5,552 bases of DNA from an archaeon (GTDB lineage: Archaea > Methanobacteriota > Methanobacteria > Methanobacteriales > Methanobacteriaceae): contig JAKSUF010000109.1 of NCBI GenBank assembly GCA_024409145.1, positions 1 to 5,552 on the forward strand, in the 5' to 3' direction. A program made the position numbers and the translations under genes. The notes below the pieces were generated by a model. It saw nothing but the letters and a program-made list of their open reading frames with translations, had not been told where the DNA came from and ran no database searches. Of the stretch, positions 1 to 5,527 are shown piece after piece (position 1 is the stretch's first letter; each line of letters opens with the position of its first letter).

Positions 1-74
1 TCACCCACTTTAATTTTAATATATATATTTAAATAAATCTATAAATATGAAATATTAATTTTTTTGCTTTACAC

Positions 75-102
75 AAAAAAAGAACAAGTTATCTTGTTCT
101 TT
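75..102 (-). terminator. Intrinsic terminator overlapping the end of the 335-residue gene
   Basis: On the minus strand AAAGAACAAG (102-93) pairs perfectly with CTTGTTCTTT (88-79) around a four-base ATAA loop. The T-tract spans 81-75, with its first three bases in the stem. The stem is 10 bp with three G-C pairs. The TAA stop codon (91-89) lies inside the loop and the final R-T-R codons form the 5' arm. It closes the two-gene membrane operon. Confidence 0.88.
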
Positions 103-1096
103 GTTGATCATATATTAAATGCATTGTATCATCACCAATTTGTTCTAATACAGTAGCAAATCCTTCTCTATTAAAAGGTATATCTTCTACTACATATCTA
201 TAGTCATAATTAATAGCATTTATAGCCATTGCATAATCTACTAAAATATCTTTGCACATTGGTGAAAGATTATCATATTTAACTTCGTATCCATTGATTC
301 TAAATGTAAACGCATAATAAGCTAATTTATAGTAATCAGATATGAATTGTTGATGTAATCTTTCAAATTCAGTGAAATTGCTTTCATATATAGCTTTAAT
401 CATACTATTTCTTAAATCTTCGAAATACTTACAAGTTAAATAATCGATTGTATCGTTAGGAAAATTATTTTGGAATGATAATGTTGTAAATCCTTCCATT
501 CTAACTCCATTTTCAATATAATCTGAAGCTTCAAATACATCTTGGAAGCAAAGATTCATAATAGAACCAGATTGATCTCTATATGCTTCTAAATCAGTAT
601 TTCCATATTGATATGAATTATAAATGATATCACCAATTGCTTCTAAATCATTTAGAGCCCCTTGAGTTTGTTGATAAAACTCACCAGTTTGTGTTACTTG
701 ATATCCATCATCAGTTTGTGTGTATTGAGTTTGGAATGTTGTTGTTCCAGTTACTTCTCTTCCTTCATATGGATTATCTCTTTTTATTATTAAGTTACTT
801 CCTAATACTAATGCAAATATTGCACAAACAGAAGTTATCTTAATAGCAGTTTTAACTGGATGATGTTCTTTTTTCTTTTTTAACTCACTAAGAACTACTA
901 AATGACCATTGAAAATATCATCAGTTTTATAACCCATATCTTCAAATTCACTTTTTAGTAATTCTACTTCGTCTTTGCAATCATCATCTTTATATGTAAC
1001 TATTTCTCCATCTTTATAGGCTAATGATAATCTAATTACATTACCATCGCCATCAAGTCTAGTAGAAACTTTTGTAATATCTTTAATATTACCCAT
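89..1096 (-). CDS. Single-pass membrane protein of unknown function, partner of the upstream gene
   Basis: I do not recognise a family. The 335-residue protein has a cytoplasmic domain of about 75 residues with short strands (V-I-R-L-S-L-A-Y, E-I-V-T-Y) and a helix. A basic stretch, K73-K76, precedes one membrane helix at about 83-104. A Thr/Gln/Tyr-rich linker (about 116-146) leads to an outside domain of about 190 residues that looks helical and is rich in Tyr, Asn and Asp. There is no cleavable signal peptide, lipobox or LPXTG motif. The helix opening I-K-I-T and the later Y-D-N-L-S-P-M-C-K (274-282) both match features of the neighbouring 523-residue protein, so the outer halves are probably related. 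The ATG at 1096 follows an AGAGGTG site (1109-1103), and only 16 bases separate it from the upstream stop. Its last three codons and stop are built into the terminator hairpin. It looks intact and genuine. Confidence 0.87.
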   Translation of the reverse strand: MGNIKDITKVSTRLDGDGNVIRLSLAYKDGEIVTYKDDDCKDEVELLKSEFEDMGYKTDDIFNGHLVVLSELKKKKEHHPVKTAIKITSVCAIFALVLGSNLIIKRDNPYEGREVTGTTTFQTQYTQTDDGYQVTQTGEFYQQTQGALNDLEAIGDIIYNSYQYGNTDLEAYRDQSGSIMNLCFQDVFEASDYIENGVRMEGFTTLSFQNNFPNDTIDYLTCKYFEDLRNSMIKAIYESNFTEFERLHQQFISDYYKLAYYAFTFRINGYEVKYDNLSPMCKDILVDYAMAINAINYDYRYVVEDIPFNREGFATVLEQIGDDTMHLIYDQQRTR

Positions 1097-1112
1097 ATAT
1101 TACACCTCTAAT

Positions 1113-2684
1113 CTATTTTGATCTTGTCATGTTTAATCTTGCTTGTGAAACCATATCATCAACATCTTGTTGTGTATAAGTTGCACCATTTCTATAATAT
1201 TTCTTTAATCCAGAAATCATATTTAAAATATGTTCTTTACCAGCTGGTGATAAATCTTCAAAGTATGCGGAATGTCCGTAGTATTCTACTGGAGCTCCTC
1301 CTAATACTATTTCCATTAATTGACCCATTGAATAATCATAATCAGCTACAATTGCATCAGTATGTTCATAAATATCATAATCTAATATTTCATATCTTTC
1401 AGAAACAAAATTATGAATTACACCAAGAATAGCTTCATCATTCCAAACATCAGTAGGAACAGATACTCTATTTTCATTTGTTAATGTTGAAATATCACTT
1501 GCATCACCATTATATTGGTTTCTAACTACCTCTTCAGTATAAACTTTTCCATGCATAAATAAGTATGGAGATTTGTGATTTAATACAGAAGCTAAATGAT
1601 GTCCTCCTACAGCTAATGTAACTAATGCTACACCAATGCAAGTAATCTTAATTCCTTTATGAGATTTTTTACCTTTTTTATCTCCTTTGCCTTTTTTGTC
1701 TCTTCTTCGATCTTCTTCCTCTTCTTCTTCCTCTTCTTCAGGTTCTGCTTCTTCTTCACGAGGAGCTCTAAATCTCATATATTTTTCAGCTAATTCATTA
1801 TATTTATTATTAACATGTTCTGGTATAGCGATTCCTTTTTCAGATAAGTAATCAACTATTTTTTCAGCCATATTATATAAATATACAACATCTGCTTCTT
1901 CTGTTACTTCTTTATTAACAATAATTTCTAATAATTCTATTATTTCTAATTCTGTTAATCTTTCAAAATGATATACTCCAGTTCCTTTATCATATATTTC
2001 ATCGATAAATCTAATTAATTTATCATCTTCATCTTCTGGACCAACTGGTTTTTCTACACGTGGTGGTTCTTCAGGTTTGCCACCTTTTTCTCTTTTTAAT
2101 TCATCTATTCTATCTGCTAATTTTCCTATATCATCAGCTTGATCTCTTCTAAAACTAGATTTTCTTTTTAGTAATTCTGTGTTAATTTTATCAAATTGTT
2201 GCATCAAGAATTCTAAATCTTTTAATTCAGTCTTTCTAGAAGTTTCTCTTAATAATAAATCTGTTAATCTTAATAAATATTTATCAGGGATTTTACTAAA
2301 GTCTACAGTTTCTTTTGCCATAACTTTATCAAGCAAATCGAAAGCATCATATGTAGTTTCTGGTTTCTCTTCACGTGGTGGCTTTGGTGCACCTTCTTCG
2401 CGGCGTGAAGCAGCAACTATTTTTTGATCTATAGCATCAAATCTATTAGATTGAACTGCATCAAATTCGAAACTTAATCTAATATGTTCTAAAGCAGCAA
2501 AGTATTTTTCAACTTTTTTAATATCAGCTTCTTTTTCAGCTGCTGCTAATAAATCTTCAACTAAATCATTCAATGTTTCTTCATCTAGTGTTTTAAAGTC
2601 TATAGTTTCTCCTCTTAATATTTTTTCTACATAGTTTACTTTATCCCTTGATCCTTTTTCTCCTGAACTATAATAAAATGGCAT
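1113..2684 (-). CDS. Single-pass membrane protein with three tandem helical modules, unknown function
   Basis: I do not recognise a family. The protein has 523 residues, numbered from the ATG at 2684. Residues 16-316 hold three degenerate modules of about 95-100 residues. They are predicted all-helical, with an opening like V-x-K-x(3)-x-E-T-[IV]-D-F and then leucine-rich helices. The modules end in P-P-R-E-E-K-P (102-108), P-P-R-V-E-K-P (207-213) and A-P-R-E-E-E (307-312). Next come a run of nine Glu (316-324) and a Lys/Gly-rich stretch (about 330-343). One membrane helix follows at about 345-368, then an outside domain of about 155 residues rich in Tyr and Asp. There is no cleavable signal peptide. 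The positive-inside rule puts the modules in the cytoplasm and the C-terminus outside. Near the end, Y-F-E-D-L-S-P-A-G-K (474-483) resembles a motif in the next gene, which starts 16 bases downstream and shares the transcript. The stop is TAG. A scaffold or sensor role is only a guess. Confidence 0.88.
   Translation of the reverse strand: MPFYYSSGEKGSRDKVNYVEKILRGETIDFKTLDEETLNDLVEDLLAAAEKEADIKKVEKYFAALEHIRLSFEFDAVQSNRFDAIDQKIVAASRREEGAPKPPREEKPETTYDAFDLLDKVMAKETVDFSKIPDKYLLRLTDLLLRETSRKTELKDLEFLMQQFDKINTELLKRKSSFRRDQADDIGKLADRIDELKREKGGKPEEPPRVEKPVGPEDEDDKLIRFIDEIYDKGTGVYHFERLTELEIIELLEIIVNKEVTEEADVVYLYNMAEKIVDYLSEKGIAIPEHVNNKYNELAEKYMRFRAPREEEAEPEEEEEEEEEDRRRDKKGKGDKKGKKSHKGIKITCIGVALVTLAVGGHHLASVLNHKSPYLFMHGKVYTEEVVRNQYNGDASDISTLTNENRVSVPTDVWNDEAILGVIHNFVSERYEILDYDIYEHTDAIVADYDYSMGQLMEIVLGGAPVEYYGHSAYFEDLSPAGKEHILNMISGLKKYYRNGATYTQQDVDDMVSQARLNMTRSK
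1737..2639 (-). repeat. Three tandem diverged protein modules with proline linkers
   Basis: Three consecutive segments code for the same kind of unit: 2639-2358, 2348-2043 and 2024-1737 (read on the minus strand). Module 1 opens V-E-K-I-L-R-G-E-T-I-D-F, module 2 opens L-D-K-V-M-A-K-E-T-V-D-F and module 3 opens I-D-E-I-Y-D-K-G-T-G-V-Y. Each continues with a Leu/Ile-rich helix (L-N-D-L-V-E-D-L-L, L-T-D-L-L-L, I-I-E-L-L-E-I-I) and closes with a PPR/APR-E-type linker. The similarity is at the protein level and the DNA has diverged, so the duplication is old. Module 3 is the most divergent. Boundaries are approximate. Confidence 0.7.
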
Positions 2685-2690
2685 AATCAT

Positions 2691-2696
2691 CCCTCC
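2691..2696 (-). promoter_or_regulatory. Ribosome binding site that decides the start at 2684
   Basis: GGAGGG (2696-2691) abuts the first possible ATG at 2690 with no spacing, which would be unusable. It sits 6 bases from the second in-frame ATG at 2684, which is close to ideal. I therefore begin the protein at 2684 and drop the first two residues (M-I) of the longest open frame. Confidence 0.75.
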
Positions 2697-2720
2697 GTCT
2701 TTATATACTATTCTAATTAT

Positions 2721-2749
2721 ATTATATTATTGCATATAAAAAAAATCAA
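2721..2749 (-). promoter_or_regulatory. Sigma-A-type promoter for the membrane-protein operon
   Basis: On the minus strand TTGATT (2749-2744) is followed by exactly 17 bp and a consensus TATAAT (2726-2721). A second TATAAT shares its last base (2721-2716), though its spacing of 22 bp is poor. The start of transcription would lie near 2714, giving a leader of about 30 nt before the ATG at 2684. Position just after a terminator and before a good ribosome binding site supports it. AT-richness raises the chance of a false match. Confidence 0.6.
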
Positions 2750-2763
2750 TAAAATTGATTCTT
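2738..2763 (-). terminator. Weak intrinsic terminator after prmC
   Basis: Right after the prmC stop codon the minus strand forms a perfect 7-bp inverted repeat, AATCAAT/ATTGATT (2760-2754 with 2750-2744), with a TTT loop. It can be extended by a G-T and two A-T pairs. A run of six more T residues follows (2743-2738). The stem has a single G-C pair, so termination may be only partial. The 3' arm also contains the -35 of the next promoter. Confidence 0.6.
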
Positions 2764-3585
2764 TTAATTGTGTCTAGTGTTAAGTATAAATAGCATTCTA
2801 TATCTATCGCAATAATCTTTTTTTAATATTAATTCTGATTTATCAAAATACTCTTTTGCTAATTCAGAAATTTCTTGATAAATAAGACTATTTAGTTCTA
2901 ATCCAATAATGAATTCTTCATTTAAATGTTCCTTACATTCTTTAAAGATTCTTTCATATATAGCTAATCCATTATTATCTGCATATAAAGCTAAATGTGG
3001 TTCATTATTCTTTACTAAGTCCATTATTTCTTCGTTGAATCCAATATATGGAGGATTACTAATAATAACATCAAATTTATCATTAATATTATTAAATAAA
3101 TCACTTTCAATAGTATTTACTTCTAGATTTAATCTTTTTGAGTTTTCTCTAGCTACTTCTAGTGCTTCTTTTGAAATATCAGATAGAGTTACATTAGAAT
3201 TTATTTTACTTTTTAAAGTTAATCCAATGCATCCACTACCTGTACATAAATCTAGTATATTAGGATTTTTAAAGTATTTATTTATTAATTCTATTGATTC
3301 CATAACTAATTGCTCTGTTTCAAATCTTGGAATTAATACATTTTTATTAACTATAAAGTTTAAATCACAAAAGTCTACATTACCTATAACATATTGTATT
3401 GGTTCATTATTTTTGATTCTTTCAACTTTAGATTTATAATCACTAACAAATTCTTCATCTAATTTTTTATCATATATGGTATATAAATCCATTAATTTTA
3501 TATTAAATAAAGCGCATAACAAATTACGCGCTAAATCTTCTTCTATAACGGATTTACCATATTCTAGTAAATCTCTTATTTTCAT
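2764..3585 (-). CDS. prmC: Release factor glutamine methyltransferase (protein-(glutamine-N5) MTase)
   Basis: PrmC (HemK) uses S-adenosylmethionine to methylate the glutamine of the GGQ loop in RF1 and RF2 in the cytoplasm, which is needed for efficient termination. The 273 residues are of normal length. An N-terminal helical substrate-binding domain covers about 1-75 and includes the conserved E-P-I-Q-Y-V-I-G at 61-68. The linker motif is L-I-P-R-F-E-T-E-Q-L-V at 84-94; F88 stands where proline is usual. SAM-binding motif I is L-D-L-C-T-G-S-G-C-I-G at 111-121. The catalytic N-P-P-Y is at 177-180, and it binds the target glutamine. The E-P-H-L-A-L-Y-x(4)-G-L-x-x-Y-x-x-I block follows at 195-213. 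The gene overlaps the end of prfA by one base and is followed at once by a hairpin and T-tract, so it ends the housekeeping operon. The ATG at 3585 fits the coupling and the conserved N-terminus. Confidence 0.97.
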   Translation of the reverse strand: MKIRDLLEYGKSVIEEDLARNLLCALFNIKLMDLYTIYDKKLDEEFVSDYKSKVERIKNNEPIQYVIGNVDFCDLNFIVNKNVLIPRFETEQLVMESIELINKYFKNPNILDLCTGSGCIGLTLKSKINSNVTLSDISKEALEVARENSKRLNLEVNTIESDLFNNINDKFDVIISNPPYIGFNEEIMDLVKNNEPHLALYADNNGLAIYERIFKECKEHLNEEFIIGLELNSLIYQEISELAKEYFDKSELILKKDYCDRYRMLFILNTRHN

Positions 3586-3587
3586 TA
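3583..3587 (-). promoter_or_regulatory. TAATG stop/start overlap coupling prfA to prmC
   Basis: The TAA stop of prfA (3587-3585) and the ATG of prmC (3585-3583) share one base, reading TAATG on the minus strand. Only a weak purine-rich stretch (GAAGAA) precedes this start. Ribosomes ending prfA probably restart directly on prmC, which would keep the amount of methyltransferase tied to its substrate RF1. The overlap is seen in the sequence; coupling is inferred. Confidence 0.8.
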
Positions 3588-4646
3588 TTCTTCAGTACCT
3601 GACAATTTTCTCTTTTGATCTTCAGTAATTAAAGCTTGAATAACTTGTTCTAAGTCTCCATCCATAACTCTATCTAAATTATTAGTAGTAAATCCAATTC
3701 TGTGATCAGTTACTCTATTTTGTGGATAGTTATATGTTCTAATCTTTTCTGAACGATCTCCTGTACCTATTTTAGATTTTCTATCAGCACCAACAGCTTC
3801 ATCTTGAGCTCTTTGTTTTGCATCGAATAATCTTGCTCTTAATACTTTCATAGCTTGTTCTTTATTTTGAATTTGACTTCTTTCATTTTGACAAGTAACT
3901 ACTGTATTTGTAGGTATATGTGTAATTCTAACTGCAGATGGTGTTGTATTAACTCCTTGTCCACCATGTCCTGATGCGCAATATACATCAATTCTTAAAT
4001 CGTTAGGGTTAATATCAATACTTACATCATCAATTTCAGGCATTACTAATACTGTTGCAGTAGATGTTTGAATACGTCCGTTTGCTTCAGTTTCAGGAAC
4101 TCTTTGTACTCTATGTGATCCACTTTCATATTTTAATTTAGAATATACATTGTCACCTTTAACAATAAATTCTATTTGAGCAAATCCACCAGCAGCACCT
4201 TCACTTGCATCTACAATTTCTAATTTCCATCCGTTATTTTCAATGTATTTTTGATACATTCTGAATAAGTCTCCAGCAAAAATATTTCCTTCATCTCCAC
4301 CGGCTGCACCACGAATTTCCATTACAACGTTTTTACCATCGTTTTCATCTTTTGGAATTAATAATATTTCTATTTCATGTTCTAATTCTTCTTTTTGTGC
4401 TGTTAAATTAGAAATTTCTTCTCTTGCAAATTCACCCATTTCTGGATCATCTTTTAATTCTTTAGCTTCTTCTAAATCGCTTAAAATCTTTTTGTATTTT
4501 TGATAAGCTTCATAAGAATCAATAATATTTGCTCTTTCTTTTGATAATTCCATTGATTTCTTTATATCACTTAAAACAGATGGGTCCATAAGTAATCCAT
4601 CTATTTCATTCATTCTTTTTTCTATTAATTCTAATCTTTCTATCAT
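3585..4646 (-). CDS. prfA: Peptide chain release factor 1 (RF1)
   Basis: RF1 recognises UAA and UAG in the ribosomal A site and triggers hydrolysis of peptidyl-tRNA. At 353 residues it is standard length. The N-terminal 100 residues form the charged helical domain 1. The codon-recognition domain carries the PxT tripeptide as P184-E185-T186, within the conserved H-R-V-Q-R-V-P-E-T-E context that separates RF1 from the SPF motif of RF2. The catalytic loop has G228-G229-Q230, followed by V-N-T-T and a conserved S-A-V-R-I-T-H. The late G-D-R-S-E-K-I-R-T-Y-N-Y-P-Q-x-R-V-T-D-H block is intact. The loop reads C-A-S-G-H-G-G-Q-G, where A-S-G-A-G-G-Q-H is more usual. A strong AAAGGAGGT site (4659-4651) sets the ATG at 4646. 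The TAA stop overlaps the prmC start by one base, so the enzyme that methylates Q230 is made next. Confidence 0.98.
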   Translation of the reverse strand: MIERLELIEKRMNEIDGLLMDPSVLSDIKKSMELSKERANIIDSYEAYQKYKKILSDLEEAKELKDDPEMGEFAREEISNLTAQKEELEHEIEILLIPKDENDGKNVVMEIRGAAGGDEGNIFAGDLFRMYQKYIENNGWKLEIVDASEGAAGGFAQIEFIVKGDNVYSKLKYESGSHRVQRVPETEANGRIQTSTATVLVMPEIDDVSIDINPNDLRIDVYCASGHGGQGVNTTPSAVRITHIPTNTVVTCQNERSQIQNKEQAMKVLRARLFDAKQRAQDEAVGADRKSKIGTGDRSEKIRTYNYPQNRVTDHRIGFTTNNLDRVMDGDLEQVIQALITEDQKRKLSGTEE

Positions 4647-4684
4647 AATGACCTCCTTTATTATTATTAATTGAAATAATAACT

Positions 4685-5140
4685 CTAGTTGTCTTCTATT
4701 TCCATATCTTCGTCATCAACTACTACTAAATCATCAAGACCATCGTCTTCGTCATCGTCGAATGTTTCATCATCACTTGAATCATCTTCTTCAAAGTTTA
4801 GATCATCTTCGTCTTCACTGATTTCATCTTCTGATTCTTCTTCATTTTCGTTGATTTCTTCATCGTCTTCATCTTCAGCAATCTTAATAATTACTTTATT
4901 TGAAGCATATCTATCTCTTAAATCCCATTTTCCATCTATTAATACAAATCTCTTATCCTTAGTTAAAGCAGTATAATAATCTGCAATTTTCTTATCAATA
5001 GTGGATTCTGGTAATTCTAGTAATTCTACAATCTTTTTGAATAAATCTAATGTACTTTGACTTCTTTTAGAGTTTTGTAACATTAAATAAGTAATATCAA
5101 TATTAGATAAATTTTCAACATCTGATTTTTTTAATTTCAT
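4685..5140 (-). CDS. rpoE: DNA-directed RNA polymerase subunit delta
   Basis: Delta is a small RNA polymerase accessory subunit of Firmicutes. It raises transcription specificity and recycling by displacing nucleic acid from the enzyme. The 151 residues split into the two classic parts. Residues 1-85 form the HARE-HTH winged-helix domain that binds core polymerase, with a helix around D15-L21, S28-L42 and a final V-L-I-D-G-K-W-D-L segment at 66-74. Residues 89-151 form an unstructured acidic tail, in which I count 41 Asp/Glu in 63 residues and no Lys or Arg. A short hydrophobic patch, L138-V141, breaks the acid run. Length is slightly below the roughly 170 of Bacillus. The ATG at 5140 has an AGGAG site 7 bases upstream. 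prfA follows after 38 bases with no recognisable terminator, so the two are probably co-transcribed. Domain layout and charge make this call nearly certain. Confidence 0.95.
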   Translation of the reverse strand: MKLKKSDVENLSNIDITYLMLQNSKRSQSTLDLFKKIVELLELPESTIDKKIADYYTALTKDKRFVLIDGKWDLRDRYASNKVIIKIAEDEDDEEINENEEESEDEISEDEDDLNFEEDDSSDDETFDDDEDDGLDDLVVVDDEDMEIEDN

Positions 5141-5160
5141 AATATTTCTCCTAACTCAAA

Positions 5161-5189
5161 ATTAAAACATATTTAAATAATAAAATCAA
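5161..5189 (-). promoter_or_regulatory. Candidate sigma-A promoter for rpoE (extended -10)
   Basis: On the minus strand TTGATT (5189-5184) is followed after 17 bp by TTTAAT (5166-5161). TG lies one base before the -10 (5169-5168), which makes an extended -10 element. The -35 overlaps the TGA stop codon of the upstream gene. Transcription would start near 5154, leaving a very short leader of about 15 nt that still includes the AGGAG site. In DNA this AT-rich such matches arise by chance, so this is only a candidate. rpoE could equally be read from further upstream. Confidence 0.4.
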
Positions 5190-5527
5190 TATAAAATTTC
5201 ATATTCATTAATGACGTCATCATCAACTAATCTGTACCTTACTAAAAAGCTTTTATTATCCTTTTTAAGTAATAATGTTTCTATATCTTTTGAAAACATT
5301 TTATTAAATTTTTTAATAGTAACTTCTATAATGTTTTTATTAAAATCTATATTAAATAAGTAATCTCTATTTTCTCGTACAAGAATATCATCTTTACAAT
5401 TTAATATAACTTTAGTATCTGCATTATCAACATATTTAATTGTGTCATCAATAATGATTGCATTTGTATCAAATACATCATTCTTATTATTAGTCATATC
5501 ACTAAATTTAACTTGAATAGTTTTCAT
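5186..5527 (-). CDS. YwiB/DUF1934-like small protein, calycin-type beta barrel (probable)
   Basis: This 113-residue protein has alternating hydrophobic strands and no signal peptide or membrane segment, so it is probably cytoplasmic. I assign it to the YwiB/DUF1934 family from two clues. One is its pattern of short beta strands: an I-K-Y strand near residue 30, an acidic strand with D-D-I-L-V-R near 46-51, and a late V-R-Y-R-L-x(5)-INEYEI strand pair at the C-terminus. The other is position: ywiB sits just upstream of argS-rpoE in Bacillus, and here the gene lies just upstream of rpoE with argS absent. It is shorter than the roughly 140 residues usual for the family and the sequence is divergent. 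The molecular function of the family is unknown to me. The ATG at 5527 follows an AAGGGG ribosome binding site with 5 bases of spacing. The stop is TGA, which matters for the genetic code. The family assignment could be wrong; that this is a real gene is more certain. Confidence 0.72.
   Translation of the reverse strand: MKTIQVKFSDMTNNKNDVFDTNAIIIDDTIKYVDNADTKVILNCKDDILVRENRDYLFNIDFNKNIIEVTIKKFNKMFSKDIETLLLKKDNKSFLVRYRLVDDDVINEYEILY

Noticed and set aside
1..74. AT-rich DNA ending on the minus strand in GTGGGTGA, a partial ribosome-binding-site match, with several TATA-like stretches
   Set aside because: A downstream gene may start just outside the window, but the -35/-10 candidates are ambiguous and no start codon is visible.
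637..843. Short plus-strand open frames (also 1118-1432 and 2179-2427) opposite the membrane-protein genes
   Set aside because: Leu/His-rich or Ser-rich shadows of the minus-strand genes, with no ribosome binding site or promoter of their own.
770..850. Possible lipoprotein signal around the Cys in the membrane helix of the 335-residue protein
   Set aside because: The Cys is at residue 91, well inside the protein and within the helix, and the preceding residues (I-T-S-V) do not make a lipobox at an N-terminal signal.
2909..3439. Plus-strand open frame of 176 codons opposite prmC
   Set aside because: It lies entirely within a clear prmC gene with intact catalytic motifs, and its composition (Ser, Leu, Ile) is typical of an antisense shadow.
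4661..4682. AT-only inverted repeat (TTATTATT/AATAATAA, 6-base loop) between rpoE and prfA
   Set aside because: It has no G-C pair and no T-tract and runs into the prfA ribosome binding site. It is too weak to call a terminator and is plausible by chance in such DNA.
4689..4976. Plus-strand open frame encoding a very Ser-rich protein
   Set aside because: It is the antisense of the Asp/Glu codon runs (GAT/GAA) in the rpoE acidic tail, which read as TCN/TCT serine codons. It has no ribosome binding site.
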